Assembly: GCF_026745355.1 (NCBI RefSeq)
Contig: NC_079209.1
Span: 16,898,109 to 16,962,108, forward strand
DNA: 64,000 bases
Reading direction: 5' to 3'
Source of the DNA: Beta vulgaris subsp. vulgaris
Taxonomy: Eukaryota > Streptophyta > Magnoliopsida > Caryophyllales > Amaranthaceae
Made by a program: the position numbers and the translations under genes. This document shows, piece by piece, positions 1 through 10,667 of this stretch. The notes beneath the pieces were generated by a model. That model had not been told where the DNA came from and searched no databases. It was given only the letters and a program-made list of their open reading frames with translations. The stretch's first letter is position 1, and every line of letters starts with the position of its first letter.

Positions 1-1660
1 TCAGAGAACCAAATAAAAAGAGGGATTTTAGAAGGATTCGTAGTTTTTTTGGAAACATCCATTTTTGTGAATTTTGATTTATGGTTGGTTTAGTATACTA
101 TGTTGGATGATGATGACTCTTGAGTTTATATTATATACGCATTCATGCATGTATAAATGCATATTGAAAAGGAATAATGATACGGATCACAATTAATCTT
201 GCTGAAACAAGAAAACTTTAATTAACTAACCACTAACGCGTTTAATATATGCTTCTTTTGCAATATTCTTTTTGGTTGATTGAAAGTTTTGTAGCATGAG
301 AATGGAACTTCTTACGCAAAAGGTGTTCTTTACTTGTTGGATAAGTGCTTTAGATCCTTCAGTTTCCACTATAGTTAATTCACATCTTGCTTAAGAATGT
401 ATACATTCAAACTACAGAACTCGTGGAAATACTATTTGAAGTATATCGAATGTCAATAGGAGACTATGGAGATATTCGTTTCAAATGCATCAATTAATTA
501 TTTTGATACAACTCTAGGTGGGTTCTTACACGGACACATGCTAAATTGCTTTCCATATAGACTAAAGTCACCTCGAAAGCAATATTTTACTCACCTAGAG
601 TTCATTGGAGTAGTATGTTTGGACTTCATTGGAAAGGTACGAACAGAATTGAGATTAATTAAACAAAAGAAACGTTTTAGTATATATTTACGACTAGTTT
701 TGAAGTCCGTGCATTATACGGGTTATTGGTTATTTAATATTTTTGCAATTTTTTTGTAATATTATTGTTGATTTTGTGTTGATGTTATTGAGTTTTTTCA
801 ACACCATTGTGTTTACATACTTCCTGTTTTCTTTTTCTATTACAACAATTACTACTTTGAATAGTTTTATCTTTAAGAACCATGCCACTTTTGGTTAAAA
901 ACCAACTACATTTGACAATATTGTATTTCCTTCATGTTAATAAAATCATAATCAATTACTCAAATTGCCTCATAAAATTGCATTTACTTTATTAAGGATT
1001 TATTTATCCCTACTCTAGTTAACTAAAGGGGTACCTCTATGATAAACTATCGATTTTTTATTAACTTAAAAATCATACCCAAACCAATTGTTGCAGTAGA
1101 AAAAGAATGGAGAAAGTATTTGTCTTTATACTGTCATTTCTAGATTTGTTATTGTGATATATAAATTTTATAATTTTTAATATTCAATTGACTATTGTAG
1201 CTAAGTATATTATAAAAACGTATCCTAATAATAGGTATGAATAACAATAGCTAACACGATTTTTAAAATGAATAATACCCGAATGATACTTTAAGAAAGT
1301 ATAGGGTAATAATTTAAAGATGAAAGACAAGAAGAATAGAGAAAAACATGAGTGACAACCACAACTTCAACTTTTAATATAGCATAGAAACACTATCGCG
1401 CATATAGATTGAAAGATAGGAAAGTAAAGCCAAAAGGAAGATCAAATTAGTTAAAAATAAAAACTAGCTTCTACTAATAATCAAAAATACTATTTAAGAG
1501 AATAAACAACTCTTCATCAATCATGATCATATCAAGACTTATCAAACTTCCCCATATTTTATGATCCATTACCTGAAATATATAGTCTACAAACGTGAAC
1601 CTTGATTTCCAAATAGTTTTAATAGATATATGGAAAAAAAAAACATAAATAATTATGTAT
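1..1660. other. AT-rich intergenic DNA, no gene seen
   Basis: No ORF here shows a recognisable domain; the 97-codon ORF at 466-759 has no similarity I recognise and low-complexity AT-rich composition. I see no tRNA, target duplication or terminal inverted repeat. Confidence 0.6.
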
Positions 1661-1669
1661 ACAATAATT

Positions 1670-1938
1670 AGTCAATTGCATAATAACTCTGCAAATGGAT
1701 CTTATTTTGAAGCATATTTCAAGTACTCTCCAATGGTAAAAAATTATAATGATTTGAATTAGGTAGCAAAAGGTTATTTTAATTTACATAATATAATAAT
1801 TTAGATTGTTTATTCAAAATGAAACTCTAAGTTCCCACTATCCAAAACTCTTTTATGTAATTAAATTTACGTATAATTCTATTTTTCAAACATTTAAAAT
1901 AGAAACTAATGACATGGCAATCCTAACAGGCGCTCTCT
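1670..1938 (+). repeat. Dispersed repeat, copy A (paired with 14790-15062)
   Basis: About 270 bases reappear as a diverged direct copy at 14790-15062. Shared landmarks are the blocks AATGGATCTTATTT, TTTACATAATATAATAATTTA and GCGCTCT, in the same order and spacing. The two copies bracket the old LTR fragment that the Tat element split. Neither copy shows coding sequence. It may be an old duplication, or two members of an unnamed repeat family. Confidence 0.6.
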
Positions 1939-1974
1939 GTTTCATAAATTGTAGAAATATATTGTAAACAAAAA

Positions 1975-2788
1975 GGAAGGAATATTACAAGTCTCCCCCG
2001 GCTATCAAGTATCCTAATGTAGGATTCCAAGTTACAACTACTGTTAACATCCACACGCGCTTTCCGGCTATAGTTTATATCATGCTTTTACGTAATGTTT
2101 ATGTTATGTTTATGGTGTGTGGGATATGAATGTTTGGCTATGAAAATGATGTTTCTATAAATGATATGATGTTATGAGAAGTATGATCTATGTATATTTC
2201 TATGAATCATTTGATATGACGTTCCTACCATGACCCTGTTATATGATTTCTGAAAAATTACATAAAAGGCATAAATATGATAAACGAAAAGAAGTTTCGG
2301 CAACATAGTCAGAAAACGCATTGTCTGTCGTATTCTCGAAAGGGATACCGCATTGTTCGCCGTACTTCCGAAAGGAGTACCGCACTATCCGCCGTATTCT
2401 CAAAAGGGATACTACATTGTCTGACGTATACCCCAAAAGGGCTACTGCATTATCCTCCGTACTTCTGAAAGGAGTACCGCATTGTTCGCTGTACACCCGA
2501 AAGGGGTACCGCATTAGTAGGAGACGTCCTACAAAACTATATGTCAGTTGCCAAATGATGATAATGTTAATAAAGTGATATCACAGAAGTGATATCACAG
2601 AATCATGATGATGAGATAATGTTATGTTTACGTAATAGTTTCATAAATGTATTATGATATTCTCTCCCCTTTGATTGCAAATAAAATGAATTGAAATGAA
2701 TTTACAATGTTAGAGTAGTATGTTACTGAGCCTCGGCTTATTATGTGTAGTTTTTCTGTTTTAGCTATGATATATTGGGGAATATGGA
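1975..2788 (+). repeat. Old Tekay-type LTR fragment, left half
   Basis: Several blocks match the reverse complement of the Tekay LTR at 18809-21914: TTACAAGTCTCCCCCGGCTA near 1986, and TAGTATGTTACTGAGCCTCGG near 2714. The relation is clear but strongly diverged, so this is an older or related family member in the opposite orientation. It covers roughly the last kilobase of the LTR. The sequence stops at 2788 at the Tat target duplication and resumes after 14547. Confidence 0.75.
2289..2523 (+). repeat. 32-bp tandem array, six to seven copies
   Basis: Unit starts at about 2330, 2362, 2394, 2426, 2459 and 2491, with a degenerate first copy from 2289. Each unit reads roughly GTATTCTCGAAAGGGATACC then GCATTGTTCGCC. 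The array sits inside the old LTR fragment, at the position where the intact Tekay LTRs carry their 52-bp repeats. Confidence 0.85.
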
Positions 2789-3414
2789 TGTTGTAGCCTA
2801 AAAATCAAGGGCTACCAAGATGACACGTGGCCTCATCAAAGCCCTACATGTAGCGCATGCTCATGGAGGTAAAGTACACAGGGTCAGAAGGTTATATGGC
2901 TAAAAGTACATTTCTCTAGAAAAGGTGTACTAAAGCCCCTCTTATGGCCCAAAAATTGTACTTAGGCCCAGCTAAGGCAGCCTACATCTCTGCATAAAGG
3001 TGAGGTGTATTAGCCAATCAGCACCTGCCACGTGTCACCATTTTACTGCTTAGCTAATCAGATGCTCCCAAATTAGGGTGACATCAAGGTACAACAGTCA
3101 TTTCAAACAGTATAAATAGTCCTTGAAATCAGGGGAAAGGTACGTTTTTCGGAGCATAGTACTGTTATTCTGCCATAAATTCTCTTTCTCTCTCAACTTT
3201 CTCTCTCTAAAAGTTCCTTCATATCCCTGATATCTGATTTAAGCATCGGAGGGGGAAATACCACCCAAACCTCCAGGGTGGGTCCCTTTTTGCAGGTTGC
3301 TGATCGGAGTTCAGAATCGGCATTCGAGCCCAATCATTGTTGCACAAGTCTCCAAATTACGAACCTGAAATTGGGAGTTGTTGTATTGCTTTACGAGTTT
3401 CATACTACGTAACA
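2789..3414 (+). repeat. Tat element 5' LTR
   Basis: Starts TGTTGTAGCC and ends TACGTAACA. It is 626 bp and aligns to 13938-14542; the 3' copy lacks about 22 bases near the start (after GACACGTGGC). A TATA box, TATAAATAG, lies at 3111-3119. Confidence 0.95.
3111..3119 (+). promoter_or_regulatory. TATA box of Tat 5' LTR
   Basis: TATAAATAG in the middle of the LTR, conserved at 14237-14245 in the 3' LTR, at the expected place for the retrotransposon promoter. Confidence 0.7.
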
Positions 3415-3434
3415 TTTGGCGCCGTCTGTGGGGA
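3415..3434 (+). other. Tat primer binding site
   Basis: TTTGGCGCCGTCTGTGGGG directly follows the LTR end. It would pair with a tRNA whose 3' end reads GACGGCGCCA. I do not assign the amino acid. Confidence 0.8.
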
Positions 3435-3443
3435 GACGCAACA

Positions 3444-5195
3444 ATGACGGATTGTCATTCATCAAATGTCGCAAGGAACAGAAGTTTCAGAATTCAAGTA
3501 GAGGACACTGTGGATGACGAGAGGCCACCCCGTGGACGGGACAGAGGCCATGATGCCGTCCATCTGGAGGGTAGGACTGTGACTCATGTCATCCAGAAAA
3601 ACCTTGATCGTCCAGTGACAGCTGGTCACTTGGAGAATGTCTTAAATGACTTCCAGACCAGAATGGCCGCTGTCATGGAAAAGCATATTAAGAACAATAT
3701 GTTGTTCTTTCAGATAAGTCCTGGAGGAGAGGCAGCAGAGCCGCTCAAAGGGAGGTCCCAAGAGGGTCGTCTAGGGACTAGCCGGCCACCTCGGCCAGAG
3801 TTGACCAGGCCGCCTTCCAAGGGAAATCAGCCAGCTATTAGTGACTCCAGGAGGAAGATGGACCGGAGGCTGGTAGTCCGTCCAGGAGACAATATTCCCC
3901 CTACCGGCCATAAAATGGAAACCGATGCTAGGGAATATCTGGAAGCGAAGAGAGCGGCAGCCCAGCAGCGTTCAGCCTCTAGTTCCACTCCTTATATGAA
4001 GGACCCATCATTGAGGCTTCCGTCCAGAACAGCAGGACGAAGTCATGGACCCTCGGCTTTTCAGCCAAGGTAAGAAAAAACAGTTTTGCAACCAATGGTG
4101 TATAGGTGTCAGGCCTTAGCTAACACCTCTTCTAATTCGGTACTAAAGGAGTACCGCGGGGTGCACATACCCATTGAGGGTCAGGTTGGGACACTCCAGA
4201 TCAATTGGCCAACTCCTTTCTCGGTCAGAATTATGGAGTCCCCTCCTTTCCCATAGGTTAAGCTCCTGACGATCGACCCTTTCGATGGAACAACAGATCC
4301 AGACGATCATGTATCAGCCTATAAGCATCAAATGTAAGTCCAAGGGGTGGACGATGCTACTTGGTGTAAAAATTTCCCAGCTACGTTGAAGGGAGTAGCT
4401 CAGAAATGGTTTAACAATTTACCGCCTAACTCAGTGAATAATTTCACTGAGCTCAGTATCCTGTTCACTAGTCACTTTGTGGCTAATCGTCAAGAACAAA
4501 AAACAAGCATGCACTTTGGTAAGGTGGTTCAAGGTCCTAAAGAGGCCTTGAGAGGTTATGTGAAGAGATTCAATCTAGAAGCGTTGCAGATCCAGGATCT
4601 GAATGCGGGAGTGGCGTTTGATGCCTTTATAAAAGGTTTAAGACCCGGAAGCTTTAAGTTGGATTTGGTCAAGAAGAAAATCACCACATTGACAGAAGCT
4701 TTGAAGGAAGCTGAAGCATTCATTCATGCCACGGAGGTTTGTGCTGAGGCAAAACAGCCGGACGTAAAGAAAGTTGAAGAGGTTGTTCAGCCAAAAAAGA
4801 ATCCGCCCAAGAAAGCTGAAACTTGGTCAATGACTTCGTTGACCACCTCATCCAAGAGGAGTAGGCGGTCTGAGCCGGCAGCCTCAGTTGAACCTATAGA
4901 GTTCAACAAAGATCAGTATTACATTCTTATGGAAATTAAAGATCAGCATGAGCTGAAGGCGCCGAATGAAATGAAGATGCCCTACCGTAACAGAGACAAA
5001 AGCAAGTATTGTCATTTCCATAAGGATTGTGGTCATGAAACCAATGAGTGCAAGCATTTGAAGAGGGCATTAGAAGATCTGGCCCGAAAGGAAAAAATGA
5101 ACAATTATCTACCTTCGTCAGGAAGGAAATTCCAGATAGAGATAATCGTCAAGGAAGAAAGATGGATGGTGATAGCACGGACGATGATGTTGTAA
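3444..5195 (+). pseudogene. Tat gag, frameshifted
   Basis: Gag forms the virus-like particle and binds element RNA. The N-terminal part starts at the ATG at 3444 and stays open to 4073. The capsid-type domain (Retrotrans_gag family) resumes in other frames: PFDGTTDPDDHVSAYKHQM is encoded near 4278-4334, then an open stretch at 4347-5195 with the W-F-x-x-L-P-P signature (KWFNNLPPNSV) and a large helical region. A zinc-binding motif of the C-x-F-H type (CHFHKDCGHETNEC, about 5010-5051) is typical of Tat elements. At least one frameshift and one stop lie between 4074 and 4346, so a full Gag is not made. Confidence 0.9.
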
Positions 5196-6029
5196 TGGTC
5201 ATCTCAGGAGGATTCGCGGCCGGAGGTCCAACAAATCGCGGCCACAAGAACTATTTAAGGGAACTCAGTCAGGTTATGCTCACTAACCAGGCCGAGTCTG
5301 ATCCTTTCCCCAAAATAGTGGTCAGCGAGCTGGACCGAGGAAAGATAAGGACGCCGCATGATGACCCTCTAGTTGTGGAAATGAAGATTGCCAACCTCGG
5401 GGTTAGGCGAATTCTGATTGATACCGGAAGCTCTATTGAGATAATCAGTGATGATTGTTTATCTCGATTGAAGTTTGATAAAAATGACCTGGTGCCTGTA
5501 AATCACCCTATAATCGGCTTCGGCGGAGGGATCATCCATCCCATGGGGACCGTCACTCTACCCGTCTGGGTTGGGGAAAAAGATGCTGCCCGGACGCTTT
5601 TTGTGAAATTTTTGGTAGTTCGAGACTTGACTGCTTATAATGTCATTCTCGGACGACCTACCTTAAATCACATCAAGGCTGTTATTGTAACGCATTTAAT
5701 GCTGATGAAGTTTGAGTGTGATGGGGGGGAAGATTGGATCTCTCTATGGAGATCAGAAAGCTGCTAGAGAGTGCTACCTTACCACTCTCAAACCATCATC
5801 ATGGAAAGAAAAGGCAGAGCATCTGAAGGTCAGGGAAGATGATTCGGCCAAGAAGGTGAAGGGTCAGATTATTGAGCTAAAGCAAGAAGTAGAGAAGGTG
5901 CAAGTGCTACCCCTTCCTGAGAGCAAGCCGTCAATGCTCTTGCATAGCAAGAAAAGAAGGTGTTTGGCTATTAAAGAGGAAAAGAATTCATCTGAGGAGG
6001 TTATGGCAATAATGAGTCTGGGACTATAA
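5163..6029 (+). pseudogene. Tat aspartic protease and protease-RT linker
   Basis: The retroelement aspartic protease cuts the Gag-Pol polyprotein. The catalytic triad is seen as ILIDTGSS near 5413-5436, followed by the flap-like G-F-G-G segment and VILGRPTLN near 5644-5670, all usual for this family. The frame overlaps the end of gag by a shift, continues open to 5767, then passes by another shift into a lysine- and glutamate-rich linker (5712-6029). The active-site motif itself is intact, but the frame is not continuous with RT. Confidence 0.85.
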
Positions 6030-6059
6030 CGTCCAGAACCGGTAGAAAGCCCGGTAGAA

Positions 6060-7181
6060 ATTTGTTTAAGACCAGATCGTCCAGAAAGGACATTGAAGAT
6101 TGGGTCCGTCCTGAATTCTGAAATCAAGGACGCCTTGGTCAAGCTGCTAAAAGAATTTGAAGATGTTTTTGCCTATACCGTGGACGAAATGCCTGGGATA
6201 GATCCTGAGGTGGCGGTGCATAAGCTAAACATTGAGCTGGGGCAGAAGCCCGTCCGGCAGAAGAAGAGGCATCTTGGGCCGGCCAAGAATCAGGCCGTTG
6301 ACCAAGAGGTTCAGAAGCTACTCAAATCTAAGTTTATCCGTGAAACTTATTATCCAGATTAGGTAGCAAATGTGGTAATGGTTCCCAAGCCGTGTCTCCA
6401 TTCGCGGTAAGTGTTGTTCTCTTGACTGAGAGAGATTCAGTGCAAATACACGTCTATTTTGTTAGCCATGTGCTAAAAGACGCGCAAGGCAGGTATTCGT
6501 CAATTGAGAAGTTCGGCCTGGCGCTGTTAATAGCCAGCCGGAAGTTAAGGCCTTACTTTCTAGCCCATAGTATTCTTGTTTATACAGATCATCCATTGAG
6601 GCAGGTATTGCATAAGATGGACGCATCCGGCCGGATGTTGAAATGGGCCGTTGAACTCAATATGTTTGACTTGACGTTCGAGCCCCGAAAGGCAATTAAG
6701 GGGCAAGCTCTAGCGGACTTTATTGTAGAGCTTACCCGGCCTATGGTAGAAAACGTCCAAGACCCAGCAGAAGGAAAGAAGCATTGGACCCTAATGGTGG
6801 ACGGATCATCTACTGCTAATGGATGTGGTGCCGGGATCATTTTCCAGTCACCAGAAGGGGACAAGTTCTTGAGCCAATCAGGCCTCAAACAACACGAGGT
6901 AGAGTATGAAGCTCTCTAGCCGGCATTAAAATGTGCAAGCGGCTGGGGCCCTGGAGATTGAAGCTAAAACTGATTCTCTGTTGGTAGCCAGCCAAGTAAA
7001 TGGGGACTTCGAATGCAAGGAAGCGTCCATGGGTAAGTATATGAACTTGATTAGAGAAGAGATCAAGTCTTTGAAGCAATTTGTCCTAGATCAATTGCCT
7101 AGATCTGAAAACCATCAGGCTGATGCCCTCTCTAAGCTGGCCAGTTCAACTGAAGGGCATGTGCCTAGAACCGTCTTCTAG
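6060..7181 (+). pseudogene. Tat RT remnant, RNase H and second RNase H-like domain
   Basis: The N-terminal RT part is present (FEDVFAYTVDEMPGIDP, then VQKLLKSKFIRE, to a stop near 6360). After about 40 bases the sequence is already in RNase H: VYFVSHVLKDAQGRYSSIEK near 6450 and TDHPLRQVL near 6583. The RT palm with its catalytic aspartates is therefore deleted. A second RNase H-like domain follows (LMVDGSSTANGCGAG near 6793-6837, VEYEAL, then ENHQADALSKLASS near 7110), the extra domain that defines the Tat lineage. Stops lie at about 6360, 6917 and 7179. Reverse transcription from this copy is impossible. Confidence 0.9.
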
Positions 7182-7199
7182 GAAGTCAAGGCGGCCAAA

Positions 7200-8475
7200 A
7201 GCATTGATGCCGAGGAAGTTCTGTTTCTCAGCCGGGAAAATAAGTGGATGAGTCCCATCATTGAGTACGAAAAGACAGGTCGGTTGCCTCTTGATCCTTC
7301 AGAAGATAAGTACGTGAAGGCTAGGGACAAGTGGTTCGAGTTGTGGAATGAAACTCTATACATAAAATCCTTCAACCGGCCTCTTCTTAATTGCATCAGC
7401 AAGAAGGAGGGATTGGACGTTTTGAAAGAGCTGCAGGAAGGAGCCTGTGCTTCCCACATTGGAGGGAGGGCGTTAGGAGAAAAGGCTCTAAGGACTGGCT
7501 ATTTTTGGCCGACCTTGAAGGAGGACGCCTTGCTCTACGCAAAGAAATGTGATAGTTGCCAAAAGCATGGCAACATCTATCAGAATCCGTCTAATTACTT
7601 AACTCTAATCCTCTTTCCTCTTCCCTTTGCTAAATGGGGAATAGACATTCTTGGCCCCTTTCCTATTGCTGCCGGCCAAAAATAGTTTGTAATAGTAGCC
7701 GTCGACTACTTTACAAAATGGGTTGAAGCTGAAGCATGAAGAGGCATTACCACCAATGACGTCAAAGGGTTCATCTGGAAGAACCTCATCACAAGGTTTG
7801 GTATGCCCCAGTCTATTGTCTTTGACAATGGACCGCAATTTGAAACATCCAAGCTTCGTCAATGGCTGGCCGATCAAGGAATCAAGGCTCACTTTGCTGC
7901 AGTGGCTCATCCACAAGCTAATGGGCAGGTCGAGGCTTTTAATAAGATCTTGTCTGCCGGGATAAAAAAGAAGTTAGATAATGCAAGGGGACTTTGGGTA
8001 AAAAAGAAGTTAGATATGGTCAATAAGGACAACGGCCAAGAACTCCACGGGAGAAACTCCATTCATGCTGGTATATGGCTCTGTGGCCGTCCTTCCTATA
8101 GAGATTGAAGAACCAACCCTGAGGGTGATGATGTACTCAGAAGATGCTAACTGGGCAGCTCTTCGGACGGTTTTGGACTTAGTCCCTAAAGTCAGGGGCA
8201 ATGCACTGCTGAGAATGCAACTTTACAAGTTAAGGATGGCAAGGGAGTTTAACAAAAGAGTTGCAAGGCGTCCGTTGAAACTTGGAGACCTCGTCTTGAG
8301 AAAGATGGAAGCGGTCGGCCGAGCTAAGGAGCTGGGAAAGCTCACCCCTAATTGGGAAGGACCCTACAAAATAATCGAAGTAGTTCAGAATGACACCTTT
8401 TGTCTGGAAGGCATGGATGGGCGTTCTATTCCTAGGACGTGGAATTCTGATACTTTGAAAAAATACTTTGTTTAG
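7200..8475 (+). pseudogene. Tat integrase, broken
   Basis: Integrase inserts the cDNA into the genome. The zinc-binding H2C2 region is seen (HIGG ... CDSCQKHG, about 7456-7566), then the catalytic core with first aspartate in WGIDILGPF, second in FDNGPQFETS and the glutamate in NGQVEAFNK. A stop interrupts after the first aspartate near 7683, with a frameshift to about 7803. The C-terminal part (TPNWEGPYKIIEV ... TWNSDTLKKYF) ends at 8475. No chromodomain follows, as expected for Tat and unlike the Tekay element in this window. Confidence 0.9.
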
Positions 8476-9021
8476 GGTATCTTCAGAAATTGTAATCTAC
8501 TCTTAATGCATTACAATGAAAAAAGTAGAAATGTATACATGTACCTTGACTATCCGTCAAGCAAAATTCATATGATATAGCTCTACTTCCCTATGACTCT
8601 CTGATTGATTTATTTGCTTAAGTCATATACTATCGTCCAAAGATAACTAATACAACAGAGCAGCAAGTAAACACACCTTCTATTAGGAGATCGGCCAACA
8701 TGTTATCATCCTAAAATGGATAAGTACATAAAATTGGCCGTTCGTTTACTTAAAGAGTTAAACATCTCCTAAACAAGGTCGGCTGGAATTAGGACGCCTT
8801 AGTAAAGGTATCCTACTTTCCGTCCAAAAGCCCAAAATTTAGAAATAACAACCTTAGTAAAGGAACACGTTATTTCATAATTCAACAAAGATGGACGGAT
8901 TGCAATCACCTTCATAAAAACGTCCAAGTTATTTAGAAAATTATGGCCTTTCTCCTTCTTGAAACAAAGGAAGGTTATCAAAATCTCCTCGTCCAAAAAG
9001 GGGGGCATATAGGGGGCATAA
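8476..9021. other. Tat 3' spacer, non-coding
   Basis: Sequence between integrase and the Mutator-like insertion. It contains repeated CGTCCA words (near 8635, 8821, 8931 and 8991) but no recognisable gene. The spacer resumes at 10220 and runs to the antisense ORF end near 10668. Confidence 0.6.
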
Positions 9022-9030
9022 TTTATTAAA

Positions 9031-10210
9031 CGGTTATTTCACCAAATACCCCCGACAAATCAAAAAATTCACAATATACCCGCAATGTTTCAACAATTCA
9101 CCATATACCCCTGACTTTTCATTTTTGTGCACCAAATACCCTTTTTTTAACTGCCGTTAACTCCCCGTTAACTTTATTTACCATTTTGCCACAATTAACT
9201 CCTAACCCTAAAATCTAAACCTAATCTCTAACCCTAATCTAATTAGTAACCCTAAAATCTAAACCCTAACCCTTAATCCTAAGCCCAACCCAGCCCAACC
9301 CAGCCCCCTCCCCCTCCACCATCCCCCCACCCACCCTCCCTCTGCCGCAACCTCCACCCCTCCCCCGCCGCAGCCCCCAACACCTCCCCCTCCCTCCGTC
9401 GCAACACCCACCCCCTCCCCCTCCTCCCGTCGCAATCTCCCACCCCCTCCCCCTCGCAACTTCAGACACTCTCTCACATGTTCTCTTTCTTCATTTTTTA
9501 CGAACTTTTTAAGTTTTTTTCGTTTGTTCTCTCTCCTACGCGCCGATGTCTCTGTCGCTGTCGCAAATTTGCTGCTGATTCGTCTCTCACTTTTGGTCCT
9601 GCTCACTGGCGTCCTACAATAAAACGGAGGGTTCAAAGGTTCGTCGCCCATGAAACAAGTTCGATTTTTCGAAGGTCGCCGGCGTTCGAAAGGGAGGGGA
9701 ATGGGTTTGGCGTTCGAGGGGGAGGGGTGGGGGTTTGGCGTTTGAAGGGGAAGGGTTGGGGTTTGGTGTTCGAAAGGTTGTGAAGTCGGGGCTAGGAATT
9801 CGGCGGGGCTGGGAAGTCGGCGGCTGAGAAATCGGCGGCTGGGAAATCAGCGGTGAGCGGTAGAGGCATAGGGAGTGGGGGAGGCCGGCGGTGGGGTGGG
9901 GGAGGGGGGGTAGGGGCTGGGGTGGGGTGGAGGGGAGGGGGTGGGGGCTGCCAAAGAGTTATGGTTAGGGTTTAGGGGTAGGATTAGAGTAAGGGTTAGG
10001 ATTGGATTGGGGTTAGGGTTAGGTTAGATTAGGGTTTAGGGTTAATGATGGCAAAATTGTAAATAAAGCTAACTGTGGGTTAACGACAGTTAGGCAAAAG
10101 GGTATCTGGTGCACGTTTCCGAAAACTCAAGGATATACGGTGCATTTCTGAAACATTGAGGGTATATTGTGAATTTTTTGATTTGTCGGGGGTATTTGGT
10201 GAAAAAACCG
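9031..10210. mobile_element. Mutator-like non-autonomous element inside the Tat spacer
   Basis: Terminal inverted repeats start CGGTTATTTCACCAAATACC at 9031 and end with the complement at 10210. They remain recognisable for about 170 bases, then continue as inverted CCCTAA-like tracts. A perfect 9-bp target duplication TTTATTAAA (9022-9030 and 10211-10219) is the Mutator superfamily hallmark. The interior is GC-rich and strongly strand-biased (C-rich at 9280-9470, G-rich at 9690-9950). A transcript-like middle at 9470-9690 shows no family I recognise. No transposase is present. Confidence 0.85.
9190..9275 (+). repeat. Telomere-like CCCTAA tracts in the Mutator-like TIR
   Basis: Degenerate CCCTAA/CCCTAAA words are clustered here. 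The complementary TTAGGG words lie at 9961-10045 in the opposite arm, so they belong to the inverted repeats rather than to a chromosome end. Confidence 0.75.
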
Positions 10211-10667
10211 TTTATTAAAAATAACTAAGTCTTTGTCCAATGACGAATGATTGTCAAAGTTCAGGCCGAACAAGTTATTAACTTAGCAGTTTTTAAGCTC
10301 ACAACTTTTTTCTTAGGCATCTGACGAACGTCCTGACCTATTCGTCCAAAAAAGAGCTATTGGTTCAGACGAAGTAGATTATGACGAATTGCTTTCATAC
10401 ATGAGCATTAATGTTTAGGCAACTGATAAATGTCTTGATACACTCGGCCAAAAGAGCTATTGGATCAGACAAAGTCTTTATAGACGAATGGCTTTTGTAC
10501 TTAAGCATAAATGTTTGATCGTAAAACAAGGCGTCCATTGCATGAAAGTGTAAAGCATTGGAAATGAAAAAAGATAATTTTTATAGATGAAAGAAAAAAT
10601 TGCAAAGCTAAACTAGAAAGCTACAAGTACAAAAAGGCCTGCGGCCGAGAGAAGGGAATGGGGAAAG

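Noticed and set aside
466..759. 97-codon ORF in the AT-rich left end
   Set aside because: No recognisable domain, no splice or promoter support; likely chance.
9190..9275. Chromosome-end telomere
   Set aside because: CCCTAA words are short, degenerate and mirrored at 9961-10045 inside a transposon with a 9-bp target duplication.
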